Assembly: GCA_030263455.1 (NCBI GenBank) | Contig: SZOZ01000007.1 | Location: 163,830 to 227,829, forward strand | From: Synechococcales cyanobacterium CNB | GTDB lineage: Bacteria; Planctomycetota; Phycisphaerae; Phycisphaerales; UBA1924 | DNA: 64,000 nt | Direction of reading: 5' to 3' | Part shown: piece by piece, positions 1-12,214 of the stretch | How the letters are laid out: each line of letters starts with the position of its first letter | Position numbering within the stretch: the first letter of the stretch is position 1 | Made by a program: the position numbers and the translations under genes | The notes under the pieces: model-generated | The model's database searches: none | What the model saw: only the letters and a program-made list of their open reading frames with translations | What the model was told of the DNA's origin: nothing

Positions 1-1706
1 CCGAACTCATCCGCGCCAACGCGCCCGTCATCCCCGACGTCGTCATCGTCCCCGACGGCGCGTCCTACCTCGCCGCCATCGCAGCCTGGCGGCCCGACGC
101 ACGCTTCCCCGTTCTCATCGACGACGGCTCCTGGCAGGCAGGCGAGGACATCGCACGCTTCGTACGCGCCTTCGAACCGAGGCGCGTCGTGCGCTGGTCC
201 GGCGGCGATCGCGCCGCCCGCGGCGACGCACGGCGCGAGGCCGTCGAGCGCGCCGTCTCGGACGCATGGAGCGCGCCGCGGGATGCCGGATCGATCGTTG
301 ACTTCTGGCGATCCAGGGGGCACGTCCCGTCGGCGATCGTCGTCGCCGACGGCGCAGACCCCGCCTGGACCGCCGCGCTCGCCCTCGCCGCCGGACGCGC
401 CCTCCCGATCGCATGGGTAACGCTCGAACGGCGCAACGTCAGCGGCGCGATCTCACGCACCGACGCCGACGCGCTCTGCGCCGAGATCGAACGCGCCTGC
501 GACGCCACCGGCCTCTCGTGGCGCACCCTGGGCGACGACCTCGACGCCGTTGCCCTCTGCCTCAACGCCGCCGTCAAGATCGAGACCACCGAACGCGAGT
601 TCGTCGCCACGACCGACCGCGTCGGCCGCCCAGCGATCGGCGCGAGCGCGGGCGAGCGGTGGGCCTGGGCGTCGCAGCTCTTCGGGACCGAGGCCGAGGC
701 CGCCTACCGCGCGATGTGCTCGCTCTTCCTCCGACCCGCGAGCGCATGGGTGTTCGACACCTACCCCCACGAGGCGCCGTGGTCGCACTACGACGGCACG
801 GAGGCCGCCGCCGTGCTGCGCGAGGCCGGACTGCGTGTCACCCTCGACGATGCGCCACGCCAGGGCTTGGCCGACTGGCGGGCACGCTCGCTCCGCGCCA
901 TCGACGCGGGCATCGTGCTGCTCAACTCGAAGGGAAACCGCGACTGGTTCGACCTCTCGCCCGGCAGGGCGCACGCGGGCGACGTGCCCGTGCTCGGCGT
1001 CCCCGCCATCGTCCACATGGTCCACTCCTGGTCCGCCAATGCGCCGCGTAACCGCGCCACCGTCGGCGCACGCTGGCTCGAACGCGGCGCCTACGCCTAC
1101 TGCGGCTCCGTGCAGGAGCCGACGCTCTCGGCCTTCGTCCCCACCCCCGCCGTCGCCAAACGCCTCGTCGCGGGCGCGCCCTGGGCCGCCGCCGTGCGCC
1201 ACGAGGGCACGCCGATCTGGCGCGTCGCCGTCATCGGCGACCCGCTCATCACCCTCGGCCCGCCCGCGCGACGCCTCGACGAACCTCTGCCGCTCGACGG
1301 CGCGGAAGACCTCGCCGAGACGACCAGGCGAGCCGCAAGCAAGACGGACTTCGAGGCGCTCGTCCGCTCCCTCTCGCTCTCGGGGCGCGACGCCGAGGCC
1401 GCGAGGCTCGCCGGCGCACTCCTCGCCGAGAAGCGCGAAGCCGTCACGCCCGCCTTCGCGCGTCACGCGCTCTATCCCGTCTTCCGCGCCGGCGCGGACG
1501 CCGCCTTCCTCGACCTCTACGCCCGCCTCGCCCCCGAAGACGCCGCCGACGGCGCGGCCCGCGACGCCCTCTGGTTCGTCGCCCGCCGCACCGTACCCCA
1601 AGGCGGCGACGCGCGCGATCACGCCCTGCTCTTGCTCCGGCAGCACGCCCGACCAGAGCAACTCGACGCCGACAACGCCGAACTCGCCGCGCTCGTCGGC
1701 GGCTAA
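1..1706 (+). CDS. 5'-truncated hypothetical protein, C25/TIGR03790-like C-terminal part
   Basis: The open frame enters from the left edge (first full codon at nt 3) and gives 567 visible residues, so the true start lies outside the window. An internal ATG at 189 is not needed as a start. The segment near residue 425 ([14 protein letters not shown], then VAVIGDPL) resembles the closing part of gingipain-like (peptidase C25 fold) and TIGR03790 proteins, where a 'GS.xEP' loop is followed by a hydrophobic strand and GDPL. I see no convincing catalytic Cys-His pair, so protease activity is not claimed. The C-terminal 150 residues are Ala-rich and helical. It is probably a planctomycete-type secreted or surface protein, but the signal peptide cannot be seen. 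It lies 98 nt before gmd on the same strand. Confidence 0.6.
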   Translation, partial: ELIRANAPVIPDVVIVPDGASYLAAIAAWRPDARFPVLIDDGSWQAGEDIARFVRAFEPRRVVRWSGGDRAARGDARREAVERAVSDAWSAPRDAGSIVDFWRSRGHVPSAIVVADGADPAWTAALALAAGRALPIAWVTLERRNVSGAISRTDADALCAEIERACDATGLSWRTLGDDLDAVALCLNAAVKIETTEREFVATTDRVGRPAIGASAGERWAWASQLFGTEAEAAYRAMCSLFLRPASAWVFDTYPHEAPWSHYDGTEAAAVLREAGLRVTLDDAPRQGLADWRARSLRAIDAGIVLLNSKGNRDWFDLSPGRAHAGDVPVLGVPAIVHMVHSWSANAPRNRATVGARWLERGAYAYCGSVQEPTLSAFVPTPAVAKRLVAGAPWAAAVRHEGTPIWRVAVIGDPLITLGPPARRLDEPLPLDGAEDLAETTRRAASKTDFEALVRSLSLSGRDAEAARLAGALLAEKREAVTPAFARHALYPVFRAGADAAFLDLYARLAPEDAADGAARDALWFVARRTVPQGGDARDHALLLLRQHARPEQLDADNAELAALVGG

Positions 1707-1804
1707 GGCGCTCTCCCGCCGCTCGCCCCGGAATCCGAACCCCGCGCTCCACTGCCGCACCGCACGCGACCGATACCATCCCCGACGACGCCGGAGACCG
1801 CACC

Positions 1805-2866
1805 ATGGCCCAGACGCCGAAACGGGCGCTCATCACAGGGATCACGGGACAGGACGGCTCCTTCCTCGCCGAGTTCCTCCTCGCCAAGGGCTACGAGGTC
1901 CACGGCATCATCCGGCGCGCCAGCAGTTTCAACACGGGACGCATCGACCACGTCTACCAGGACCCCCACCACAAGGGCACGCGCCTCTTCCTCCACTACG
2001 GAGACCTCTGCGACGCCAACTCCCTCGCCAAGCTCCTCGACCAGACCAAGCCCGACGAGGTCTACAACCTCGGCGCGCAGAGCCACGTCCGCGTCTCCTT
2101 CGACCTCCCCATCTACACCGCCGACGCCGTCGCACTCGGTGCGCTCCGCCTCCTCGAAGCCGTCCGCGACCACCAGCAACGCACCGGGCGGCAGGTCCGC
2201 TACTACCAGGCCAGTTCCAGCGAGCAGTACGGCCTCGCCGTCGAGACCCCACAGTCCGAGACCACCCCCTTCCGCCCCCGCTCCCCGTACGCCTGCGCCA
2301 AGGTCATGGCCCACTACGCCACCGTGAACTACCGCGAGTCCTACGGCCTGCACGCCTCCTGCGGCATCCTCTTCAACCACGAATCCGAACGGCGCGGCGA
2401 AACCTTCGTCACCCGAAAGATCACCCGCGCCGTCGGACGCATCCGCATGGGCCTCCAGGACAAGGTCTACCTCGGCAACCTCGACTCCAAGCGCGACTGG
2501 GGATACGCCGGCGACTACGTCCGCATGATGTGGACCATGCTCCAGCAGGACGAGCCGGACGACTACGTCATCGCCACCGGCGAAACCCGCTCCGTCCGCG
2601 ATTTCGCCGAGGCCGCCTTCTCGCACGTCGGACTCGACTGGAAGGCCCACGTCGCCTTCGACCCGCGTTACCTCCGACCCGCAGAGGTAGACCTGCTGCT
2701 GGGCGACGCGACCAAGGCCCGCGCCCGCCTCGGCTGGTCGCCCACCACCACCTTCGACGAACTCGTCCGCCGCATGGTCGAGCACGACCTCGAACTCGCC
2801 CGCCGCGAACGCACCCTCACCGACGCCGGCCACGCCATGCCCGACTTCACGGGGCACGACCAGTAG
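1805..2866 (+). CDS. gmd: GDP-mannose 4,6-dehydratase
   Basis: This enzyme converts GDP-D-mannose to GDP-4-dehydro-6-deoxy-D-mannose, the first step toward GDP-fucose, GDP-rhamnose and similar sugars for surface glycans. The 353 residues match the usual family length. The N-terminal NADP-binding loop GITGQDG is at about residues 13-19, and the short-chain dehydrogenase Tyr-x3-Lys pair lies in SPYACAK near 160. Other family signatures visible are HHKG near 55, SSSEQYG just before the catalytic Tyr, [15 protein letters not shown] near 195 and [17 protein letters not shown] near 220. The ATG is preceded by GGAG at about 10 nt, a usable ribosome site. No partner such as GDP-fucose synthase is adjacent, so the final sugar cannot be told. 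It converges with the kinase gene on the other strand (29 nt apart). Confidence 0.96.
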   Translation: MAQTPKRALITGITGQDGSFLAEFLLAKGYEVHGIIRRASSFNTGRIDHVYQDPHHKGTRLFLHYGDLCDANSLAKLLDQTKPDEVYNLGAQSHVRVSFDLPIYTADAVALGALRLLEAVRDHQQRTGRQVRYYQASSSEQYGLAVETPQSETTPFRPRSPYACAKVMAHYATVNYRESYGLHASCGILFNHESERRGETFVTRKITRAVGRIRMGLQDKVYLGNLDSKRDWGYAGDYVRMMWTMLQQDEPDDYVIATGETRSVRDFAEAAFSHVGLDWKAHVAFDPRYLRPAEVDLLLGDATKARARLGWSPTTTFDELVRRMVEHDLELARRERTLTDAGHAMPDFTGHDQ

Positions 2867-2895
2867 ACCGCGCCCCAGCGTTCACGCCGCAAACC

Positions 2896-5709
<2,814 letters not shown>

Positions 5710-6006
5710 CACGCCAGCCTATCCGGGCCGCGGCTGGTTCACGGCATCCGGGCCGTTCGCACGGGCCGGACACGGGGAGCGAGGAGAGAGGCCCGGCGAG
5801 CGGCGCGGCCGCCCTGAAACCCGCACGCCGGGCTTCCGCTCGGCGGTGGGCGAAGAGAGGAGTGCGGGAGCGGGCGTCTATCGCAGGGCCGGGTTTCGTG
5901 TTCGCTTCCGGCCTGCCGCTCCACCTCTACAAGCGACAACCGTCCGCGACACTCACGCGCGCGATCGCCCTTTCCGCCCCAGCGGTCTCGGGTCGCTCTC
6001 CGGGAT
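5710..6006. other. Intergenic region between the kinase gene and gatB
   Basis: About 300 nt without a credible gene in any frame. The minus-strand hexamer TAGGCT (5716-5721) sits just upstream of the kinase ATG and may be its -10 element. The rest is high-GC sequence lacking obvious hairpins or repeats; short frames here have no codon bias or recognisable motifs. Confidence 0.6.
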
Positions 6007-7578
6007 TCAGCCGTTGCTCAGTTTCTCGATCAGCCTTTCCCGCGCCGCATTCGCGTCCGCCGCCCCACCGCTCGCCTTCATCACCGCGCCGACCAACCGC
6101 CCGATCGCCGCCTGCTTGCCGGAACGCACGTCCTCCGCAGCCCGCGGGTTCTCCGCGATCGCACGCTCGCACCAGGCATCGAGCGCCGCGTCGTCCCGCA
6201 CCGTGATCAGCCCGCGTGACTCGGCCACTACCCGCGGGTCCGCCCCCGCGTGCGCCGGCTCGCAGAGCAGGGCAAGAAGTTCATCCGCCGCCGTCGAGCC
6301 GAGGTCGCCCGCGTCGCGCATCGCCACGATCGCCGCGAGTTGCTCCGCCGACACGCCGAGCCGCGAGACCAGCGTGCTGCGCTCGTTCGCCAGCCGCGCC
6401 CCGTGCTGCAGCACGAACCCCGCCGCCAGACGCCCCGCCCGCTCGCGCGCCACGCCGCGCTCGACCGCACCGTCCGCCGCCGCGTCCAGAAACTCGCACA
6501 CCTCGCGCTCCTCGACCAGCTGCGACGCCTCGGCGGGCGAGAGGTCGTAGCCCTCGCAGTACCGGCGCACTCGAGCGACCGGCAGTTCCGGCAGGCTCGC
6601 GCGCAGCCGCTCCACCCACGCCTCACCCATCGCCACCGGCGGCAGGTCCGGGTCGGGGAAGTAGCGGTAGTCCTCCGCGTCCTCCTTCTCACGCTGCACG
6701 TACGTCGCCCCGCGATCCGCGTCCCAGCCGCGCGTGGTCTTCTCGCCCGGGCCGTGCTCGCGCCCGTCAGCCACCCACCGCCGCGGCTGCTCCGTCAGCT
6801 CGTGCGAGATCGCGCCGTGCAACGCACGAAACGAGTTGAGGTTCTTCACCTCCACGATCGGCGTGTGCACGACACGCCCGTCACGCAGCGTGAGCCGGCA
6901 GTTCACGTTCGGCTCGAATCGCACGTGCCCGCGCTGCATCACGCCCTCCGTCACCCCGAGAAACCGGCACGTCTGCCGCAGCAGCCGCGCGAACGCCGTC
7001 GCCTCGTCCGCAGAGCGAAAGTCCGGCGCGGTCACGATCTCCAGCAGCGGCGTGCCGGCACGGTTCAGGTCCACGATCGAGAAGTCGATCGCACCACCCC
7101 CCGGCGCCTCGTGAAGCAGCTTGCCCGCGTCCTCCTCCAGGTGCGCACGGATGATGCCGATGCGCCGGGTCGCGCCCGCCGGATCGATCCGCCCCTGCGC
7201 GTCCGTCGCCGGCAGTTCGAACACGCCGTCGAAGCACAGCGGCAGGTCGTACTGGCTGATCTGGTACCCCTTCGGCAGGTCGGGATAGAAGTAGCTCTTC
7301 CGATCCCACCGCGAAAGCGGCGCGATCGTGCACCCCAGCGCCAGACCCACCAGCGCGGCCATCTCCACCGCCGCCCGGTTCATCACCGGCAGCGTACCAG
7401 GCAACGCGAGCACCACCGCGTCCGTCAGCGTGTTCGGCCCGGAATCGTGGAACTCGGGGTGCGCGGGGTTGGACGCACGCGTGAACATCTTCCCACGCGT
7501 CGCCAACTCAACGTGAACCTCAAGGCCGATGATCGGCTCGGTGGACACAACGTCAGCCATGGAACGAGCGGCCGCCAT
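6007..7578 (-). CDS. gatB: Asp-tRNA(Asn)/Glu-tRNA(Gln) amidotransferase subunit B
   Basis: Subunit B of the GatCAB complex, which amidates misacylated Glu-tRNA(Gln) and/or Asp-tRNA(Asn). It binds the tRNA and carries out the phosphorylation/transamidation step with ammonia supplied by GatA. Visible family signatures are IGLEVHVEL near residue 15, SWDRKSYFYPDLPKGYQISQYD-type sequence near 95 (here SRWDRKSYFYPDLPKGYQ), EDAGKLLHE near 150, VDLNRAGTPLLEIV near 172, and a C-terminal GatB/YqeY helical tail ending VGAVMKASGG. The frame stays open much farther upstream, but that stretch is Arg-rich shadow sequence. ATG 7578 (523 residues) is preferred because TACGAT ends 6 nt before it; ATG 7560 (517 residues) is the alternative. 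gatA and gatC are not adjacent, so the genome keeps them elsewhere. Confidence 0.94.
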   Translation of the reverse strand: MAAARSMADVVSTEPIIGLEVHVELATRGKMFTRASNPAHPEFHDSGPNTLTDAVVLALPGTLPVMNRAAVEMAALVGLALGCTIAPLSRWDRKSYFYPDLPKGYQISQYDLPLCFDGVFELPATDAQGRIDPAGATRRIGIIRAHLEEDAGKLLHEAPGGGAIDFSIVDLNRAGTPLLEIVTAPDFRSADEATAFARLLRQTCRFLGVTEGVMQRGHVRFEPNVNCRLTLRDGRVVHTPIVEVKNLNSFRALHGAISHELTEQPRRWVADGREHGPGEKTTRGWDADRGATYVQREKEDAEDYRYFPDPDLPPVAMGEAWVERLRASLPELPVARVRRYCEGYDLSPAEASQLVEEREVCEFLDAAADGAVERGVARERAGRLAAGFVLQHGARLANERSTLVSRLGVSAEQLAAIVAMRDAGDLGSTAADELLALLCEPAHAGADPRVVAESRGLITVRDDAALDAWCERAIAENPRAAEDVRSGKQAAIGRLVGAVMKASGGAADANAARERLIEKLSNG

Positions 7579-7584
7579 CGAAAC

Positions 7585-7590
7585 ATCGTA
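7585..7590 (-). promoter_or_regulatory. Probable -10 element for leaderless gatB
   Basis: TACGAT on the minus strand, 6 nt before ATG 7578, with no Shine-Dalgarno between. It is one of 13 such TAnnnT/start pairs in the window (see findings). No clear -35 hexamer is visible. Confidence 0.5.
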
Positions 7591-7724
7591 CCAGCCTCGC
7601 GCCGAAACACGCACAACACCGTGAAAGCGGCGCATGCGCGGATCAGCACCCGAACCATCTCGCACCGGGGCGGAGTCTCTGCGCCCAGGGGCGGGAACTC
7701 GCAGCCCCCGGCTCCATCGTCCTC

Positions 7725-8864
7725 TCAGACTTCGCTCAGCGGGTCGCGGTCCGTCGTCGACACGACGATCTCGACCCCGGCCACCAGCGTGCGGAGCCGC
7801 TCCGCGAGGCGAGGCAGGTAGCCGCGCTCTGTGTTCGTGTGCCCCGCGAGCAGAACGCTCATGCCCGCGTGCAGTGCGCCCAGAACCGCGTGGTGCGTCA
7901 TCTCGCCCGTGATGAAGGCGTCGCACCCCTCGCGCCGCGCCAGCGCAGCCAGGTCGCCGCCCGAGCCCGGCACGACGCCGAGCGTCGCGATCGGGCGGTC
8001 CTCTCCCACCAGCGCGACCTTGATCCGGGCGCGGTCGAGGAAGCCGCGCAGACGCTGGGCGAGTTCGCGCATCGTCGCAGGCCGGTCGAGCGTCAGCCGC
8101 CGACCGGTGCCCGCGCCACGCAACGGCTTGGGCACGAGCTCGTAGACGTCGAACGCCGGTTCCTCGTAGGGGTGAAACTTGCGCAGCGTGTCGATCGCCA
8201 GCGGCAGCGCCCGCTTCGAGCAGACCATCTCAAGTCGAAGTTCCGAGACCTCTTCCAGCCGACCCGGCGTCCCGACCGTCGGCCTCGCGCCCTCACCCGC
8301 GAGAAACGTGCCCGTCCCCGTCACTCCGAACGAACAGACCCGATACGCCCCGATGATCCCGGCCCCCGCCGAGGCGAGCGCATTGCGGACCTTCTCCGCC
8401 TCCGCGTACGGAACGAAGGTCACGATCTTCACCTCCTGCTCGGGGTCGCGCGCGCCGTGCGGCGTCAATGCCCGACAGTCCCCCTCCACCCGACCCTGCC
8501 CGCCGGAAAGCCCCTCGCACAGCCAGTCGGTCACGCCGCCCGGCGCAGCGTCCAACGCAGTGTGCGGCGAATAGATCGCAATCCCCGACTCCGCCGCCCC
8601 CAGAATGATGCGCTGACGAGGCGTCCGGTCCGTCACGCGGTTCAGCGGCTCAAAGATCGGCGGGTGGTACGCGACTATCGCCCGCGCACGCCGATCGATC
8701 GCCTCCTCGAGCACGCGCTCCGTCAGGTCGATCGTCAGCAGGACCGGACCGTCCAGCTGACGCGAGGGCGAGCCGACCTGCAGTCCCACCTTGTCCCACG
8801 GCTCAGCGTACTCGAGCGGGGCGATCCGCTGCATCGCATCCATCAGGCTCTGCACCGTGGTCAT
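7725..8864 (-). CDS. Nif3-like dinuclear metal centre protein (GTP cyclohydrolase 1 type 2 homologue)
   Basis: A 379-residue member of the NIF3/YbgI/YqfO family, which binds two metal ions; the biological substrate is not settled. The N-terminal half shows EPWDKVGLQVG near 22, IVAYHPPIF near 65 (metal His) and IYSPHTALDAAPGGV near 100. The middle, about residues 140-245, is the YqfO/CutA-like insert (VKIVTFVPYAEAEKVRNAL to HPYEEPAFDVYEL) found only in the long form of the family. The C-terminal half holds VVPGSGGDL, DAFITGEMTHH and LLAGHTNTERGYL, with the remaining metal ligands. The start is well supported by GGAGGAG 6-8 nt before the ATG; a longer frame upstream overlaps ispE and is not coding. 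A minus-strand TAGACT at 8891-8896 could be its -10 element. Confidence 0.92.
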   Translation of the reverse strand: MTTVQSLMDAMQRIAPLEYAEPWDKVGLQVGSPSRQLDGPVLLTIDLTERVLEEAIDRRARAIVAYHPPIFEPLNRVTDRTPRQRIILGAAESGIAIYSPHTALDAAPGGVTDWLCEGLSGGQGRVEGDCRALTPHGARDPEQEVKIVTFVPYAEAEKVRNALASAGAGIIGAYRVCSFGVTGTGTFLAGEGARPTVGTPGRLEEVSELRLEMVCSKRALPLAIDTLRKFHPYEEPAFDVYELVPKPLRGAGTGRRLTLDRPATMRELAQRLRGFLDRARIKVALVGEDRPIATLGVVPGSGGDLAALARREGCDAFITGEMTHHAVLGALHAGMSVLLAGHTNTERGYLPRLAERLRTLVAGVEIVVSTTDRDPLSEV

Positions 8865-8937
8865 GCGCCTCCTCCGGCCCCGGTCGGAGCAGTCTAGGTG
8901 GGTTTCGACCAACTGAAAATCAACCGAACCCCGTACG

Positions 8938-8943
8938 TATGAT
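8938..8943 (+). promoter_or_regulatory. Probable -10 element for leaderless ispE
   Basis: TATGAT ends 5 nt before the GTG of ispE, placing a transcription start at or next to the start codon. No Shine-Dalgarno is present. Confidence 0.5.
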
Positions 8944-8948
8944 CCGCC

Positions 8949-9857
8949 GTGCCGCACGGGACCGTCACTCGCCGCGCCTACGCCAAACTGAATCTTGCGC
9001 TCGCCGTCGGCCCCCCCGAGGGCGAGGCATCCGCACGCCCGGGGTGGCACCGCATCGCCTCGTGGTCGTGCGCCATCGGACTCGCCGATGAGCTGCGCGC
9101 GCGACGCCTCCCCGACGGCGCGGCCAGCACGTGGTCCTTCGCCTGCACGCCCGACGCGCCGCGACGCTTCGCCTTCGACTGGCCACCCACCGCGGACCTC
9201 ACCTACCGCGCCCACGCGCTGCTCCAGCACGAGACGCGCCGCCCCCTCCCGACGGCGTTCACGCTCTCGAAACGCATCCCGCCACAGGGTGGATTGGGCG
9301 GTGGGTCCAGCGACGCTGCCGCTGCCCTCCTCGCCCTCAACGAACTCTTCGAGCTGCGCCTCAGCGCCGAACGGCTCCGCGACCTCTCAACCCGAATCGG
9401 AAGCGACGTCGCCTTCTTCATCGACGAGACAGACCCCCCCAGGCCCGCACTCGTCACCGGCTTCGCCGACCGCGTCGAACGCACCACCCCGGCGCCATGC
9501 GGGGTCGTGCTCATCGTCCCCCCCTTCGGCTCCGCCACGCCGCAGGCCTACAAGGCGTTCGACTCGCTCCGTCCAGGCCCCCTCCGCGAGCGCGAAGTCC
9601 GCGAGATGGCACGCACAGGCAGGCCGGCACGGGCTGCCCTCTTCAACGACCTGCGCGAAGCCGCGTTCACGCTCCACCCCGCGCTGCGAACGCTCCGCGA
9701 TCGCGCCGAGCGCGCGACCAGCCGGCCCGTCCACCTCACCGGGAGCGGGAGCACGCTCTTCGTGCTCTGCGAAACAAGCGAAATGAACACGATCGCGGAG
9801 CGCGCCGCGCGGGCGCTCCCCGACGCCTCGATCGTGGCGACGGAGTGCGTGGGATAA
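8949..9857 (+). CDS. ispE: 4-diphosphocytidyl-2-C-methyl-D-erythritol kinase
   Basis: A GHMP-family kinase of the MEP pathway. It phosphorylates the 2-hydroxyl of CDP-methylerythritol on the way to isoprenoid precursors, in the cytoplasm. The 302 residues are of normal length. The signatures are AYAKLNLALAVG at about residues 10-21 (substrate Lys), the GHMP ATP loop PPQGGLGGGSSDAAAALLALN near 115, SDVAFF near 157 (catalytic Asp), and the C-terminal LTGSGSTLFV near 260. The start is GTG, directly downstream of TATGAT, so the mRNA is probably leaderless. It is divergent from the Nif3-like gene, with 84 nt between starts. Together with the UbiA-type prenyltransferase and MqnA elsewhere in the window, it fits an isoprenoid/menaquinone supply, but no operon links them. 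Confidence 0.94.
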   Translation: MPHGTVTRRAYAKLNLALAVGPPEGEASARPGWHRIASWSCAIGLADELRARRLPDGAASTWSFACTPDAPRRFAFDWPPTADLTYRAHALLQHETRRPLPTAFTLSKRIPPQGGLGGGSSDAAAALLALNELFELRLSAERLRDLSTRIGSDVAFFIDETDPPRPALVTGFADRVERTTPAPCGVVLIVPPFGSATPQAYKAFDSLRPGPLREREVREMARTGRPARAALFNDLREAAFTLHPALRTLRDRAERATSRPVHLTGSGSTLFVLCETSEMNTIAERAARALPDASIVATECVG

Positions 9858-9902
9858 GGCGCGGGGCGATTCGCTCCCTCACGGTCGCGGCTCGTCGGGC
9901 CG

Positions 9903-9908
9903 TACACT
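9903..9908 (+). promoter_or_regulatory. Probable -10 element for leaderless ROK kinase gene
   Basis: TACACT ends 6 nt before ATG 9915; no Shine-Dalgarno is visible between them. Confidence 0.5.
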
Positions 9909-9914
9909 GGCGGC

Positions 9915-10931
9915 ATGAGCAGGCCCGGACCCATCGTCGGCATCGACCTCGGCGGCACGAACATGCAGATCGGCGTCGTGACCCGCGACGACCATGCCGC
10001 CGGCGTGCGCATCGTCGGACGCTGCCGGCGAAAAACCAAGGCCGACGAGGGGATGGAGAGCGTGCTCGCCAGAGTCGCCGAGGGCGTCGACCGCGCCTGC
10101 GCCGACGCGGGCATCACGCGCGGCGACCTCGAAGCCGTTGGGATCGGCGCGCCCGGCGCGGTCGAGCCTTCCGCGGGCGTCGTCCTCGAAGCCGTCAACC
10201 TGCGCTGGGACAACGTGCCCCTCGCGGGCCTGCTCGCCGAGCGTCTCGGCGTCCCCATCATCGTCGACAACGACGTCAACGCCGCGGTCTGGGGAGAGTT
10301 CGTCGCCGGCGCGGGCCGCGGCGTCACCGACCTCCTCGGCGTCTGGGTCGGCACCGGCATCGGCGGCGGGCTTGTCCTCGGCGGACGACTCCACTACGGC
10401 CACTTCCTCACCGCGGGCGAGATCGGCCACATGCACGTCCTCCCCACAAACCCACCCGGACAACGAACGCTCGAACACAACTGCTCACGCTCCGCAGTCG
10501 TCGAACGGATCGTGCGCCTCGTACGCAGCAACCGAAAATCCATGGTCACCGAACTCGTCCAGGGCGACTTCGACAAGATCCGCTCCAAGACCATCGCTGA
10601 GGCATACGCCGCCGGCGACTCACTCGTCCGAGAGGTCGTCGACGACTCCGCCGACCTCCTCGGCGCCCACGTCGGCGGCATCGTCACCCTCCTCGCCCTG
10701 CCGCGCGTCGTGCTCGGGGGGGGGCTGACCGAAGCCGTCGGGTCCCCCTACGTCGCCCGCGTGCGCGACGCCGTCCGCCGCGTGGCATTCCCCGACAAGT
10801 GCAAGGCCGTCGACGTCGTCGCCAGCGAACTGCTCGACGACGCAGGCATCATCGGCGCCGCCCTGCTGGCGGCGGAAAAGATCGACGGACAGGCTGCCGC
10901 GAAGCGGCAGAGCGGAAGAGCGACGGTGTGA
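9915..10931 (+). CDS. ROK-family sugar kinase (glucokinase-like)
   Basis: A 338-residue sugar kinase of the ROK family, probably acting on glucose or a related hexose. The N-terminal phosphate loop IVGIDLGGTNMQIGVV is at about residues 8-23. The catalytic region VDNDVNAAVWGEF is near 117 with the base Asp in NDVN. GVWVGTGIGGGLVLGGRL follows near 140, and GEIGHM near 165 supplies conserved sugar-contact residues. What is missing is the usual ROK zinc cluster (CxCGxxGC) shortly after GHM: the equivalent stretch reads PTNPPGQRTLEHNCSRSAV with a single Cys. Kinases without this cluster exist, but the loss makes the exact substrate uncertain. No DNA-binding domain precedes it, so it is not a ROK repressor. 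It follows ispE by 57 nt but appears to have its own start signal. Confidence 0.87.
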   Translation: MSRPGPIVGIDLGGTNMQIGVVTRDDHAAGVRIVGRCRRKTKADEGMESVLARVAEGVDRACADAGITRGDLEAVGIGAPGAVEPSAGVVLEAVNLRWDNVPLAGLLAERLGVPIIVDNDVNAAVWGEFVAGAGRGVTDLLGVWVGTGIGGGLVLGGRLHYGHFLTAGEIGHMHVLPTNPPGQRTLEHNCSRSAVVERIVRLVRSNRKSMVTELVQGDFDKIRSKTIAEAYAAGDSLVREVVDDSADLLGAHVGGIVTLLALPRVVLGGGLTEAVGSPYVARVRDAVRRVAFPDKCKAVDVVASELLDDAGIIGAALLAAEKIDGQAAAKRQSGRATV

Positions 10932-10994
10932 CGCCCCGAACGGCGGCACAATCGCCCGGCCCGCGCCCCATCCCGTTCCACTCCGTCACTCCCC

Positions 10995-11468
10995 TCACTC
11001 ACCGAAGTCGATCGTCCCGCTGTCAGAGAACGAAACGCTCGGACGGTTCAGCCCCGCCTCGAACATCGCCTCCGCGAACGCCCCGGGCGTCACGTAGCGC
11101 ATCGTGCCCTGCAGGCGATACGCGTGGACGCCGCGCAGCATCCCTTCGCCCGTCCGCAGCGGGACCACCGCCGGAAGCCGAATCTGCTGCGTCCCGTCAC
11201 GCCGCAGCGTCGCCTCTGCCGATCGCTCGCCGGTGAAGACACGCCGGTCGTCCACTGTCAGCGAGTAGAACACCTGCCGCAGCGGCAGCTCCACCCGGTT
11301 CGGGTTCTCCGCGTCAAGCACGAACTCGACCGCAACCCCCTCGCTCGTACGCTCGACCACGCGAACCTCGCTCACCGAGAGCGACGGCGCACGAGCGCCG
11401 GAGCAGCCCCCCGGCCCGATGCACGCGAGCAGGCTGACCAGAGACAACACGATCGGGTGGCTCTTCAC
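10995..11468 (-). CDS. LEA14/WHy-like lipoprotein
   Basis: A 157-residue predicted lipoprotein. The N-terminus has a basic residue, a hydrophobic core and a lipobox LLAC with the lipidated Cys at 16 (a second Cys at 22 in GPGGC is a weaker alternative). The mature part alternates strands, with 'FVLDAENPNRVELPLRQVFYSLTVDDRRVF' matching the water-stress/LEA14 beta-sandwich seen in many bacterial lipoproteins (N-P-N, then L-P-L, then a tyrosine-containing strand). The specific role is unknown; the domain is usually a small periplasmic binding or structural module. The start codon is GTG at 11468, with TACCCT ending 6 nt upstream and no Shine-Dalgarno, so it joins the leaderless group. It faces the ROK kinase gene end to end, 63 nt apart. 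Confidence 0.72.
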   Translation of the reverse strand: MKSHPIVLSLVSLLACIGPGGCSGARAPSLSVSEVRVVERTSEGVAVEFVLDAENPNRVELPLRQVFYSLTVDDRRVFTGERSAEATLRRDGTQQIRLPAVVPLRTGEGMLRGVHAYRLQGTMRYVTPGAFAEAMFEAGLNRPSVSFSDSGTIDFGE

Positions 11469-11555
11469 GCCGGGAGGGTATCACGCCGGGCGCGTGCGGA
11501 TGTTCTGGCACCGAGAACCGCGGCCCGCAGGGCCAAGCCCCGCGACGCAACGCCG

Positions 11556-12065
11556 TCACGTGCCCCCGACCGGCTGGGCGAACGAGACCCACTCCTCCCC
11601 GAAGTGCTCCGGCATCGCCGCGATCGCACCCGCCAGCGCGGGCGCGGCCTCGACGTAGGCAACCCACCGAACCATCAGCCAACCCAGCACCGCGCAGCAC
11701 ACGATCGCCGCCACCTCCGCCGCGCGGCGCCGACGCAGACGCAGCAGAATACCCACCGCCAGCACCGTCGTCGCAAGCTTCCATGCGATCAGCGACAACG
11801 GCCCGCCGCCGTGCATCACGATGCGGGCGAGAGGGTTGCTCTCGATCATCCCGACGTGGTTCAGGTACGTCATCGTCATGGCAAGGTCAGCCAGGCTCAT
11901 CACACCTACCGCCGCCATCAGGACCGCCACCCGGCACCCACGCCACTCCGAGCCGAGCAGCACACCCAGCCCCGCCCAGCCCCGCAGCGGGTGGTGGGAC
12001 TGCCCGAGGGCGACCGCCGCGCCCCCCCCGACACCCGGCCCGGCCTGTGGAGAACGGAAAGCCAT
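11556..12065 (-). CDS. DUF5658-like small membrane protein
   Basis: A 169-residue integral membrane protein. After a short Pro/Gly-rich N-terminus come four hydrophobic stretches: WAGLGVLLGSEWRG/VAVLMAAVGVMSLADLAMT, then SLIAWKLATTVLAVGILL, and VAAIVCCAVLGWLMVRWVAYV. The motif ADLAMTMTYLNHVGMIESNPLA (written here in part: D-x2-MT, then E-x-NPLA) is the hallmark of DUF5658, where a Glu-x-Asn-Pro pair sits between helices. Function is not known for this family. The ATG at 12065 is the first one consistent with the domain; upstream in-frame codons are Arg-rich and shadow the divergent gene. No good ribosome site is seen. It is divergent from the large PQQ gene. Confidence 0.7.
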   Translation of the reverse strand: MAFRSPQAGPGVGGGAAVALGQSHHPLRGWAGLGVLLGSEWRGCRVAVLMAAVGVMSLADLAMTMTYLNHVGMIESNPLARIVMHGGGPLSLIAWKLATTVLAVGILLRLRRRRAAEVAAIVCCAVLGWLMVRWVAYVEAAPALAGAIAAMPEHFGEEWVSFAQPVGGT

Positions 12066-12138
12066 GTTCGCTACGCATTTCGGCGCGCCTTGACGGGTCA
12101 ATGAGCCGACAACGTGCCATACTTCCTTTCGAGCACAC

Positions 12139-12180
12139 CGACCCTCCCGGCCGTGCCGTTGCGGCAGATTGGGAGGGTCG
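12139..12180. promoter_or_regulatory. Large inverted repeat in the divergent intergenic region
   Basis: CGACCCTCCC (12139-12148) is perfectly complementary to GGGAGGGTCG (12171-12180). The 22-nt loop contains a nested GCCG/CGGC pair around TTG. It lies between the divergent DUF5658 and PQQ genes, about 35 nt before the TTG start of the latter, so it could be an mRNA hairpin in that leader or an operator. A role in termination is unlikely, since no T-run follows. Confidence 0.45.
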
Positions 12181-12214
12181 TACCGATACGCCCACCAGCC
12201 GGGAGGCACACCCC

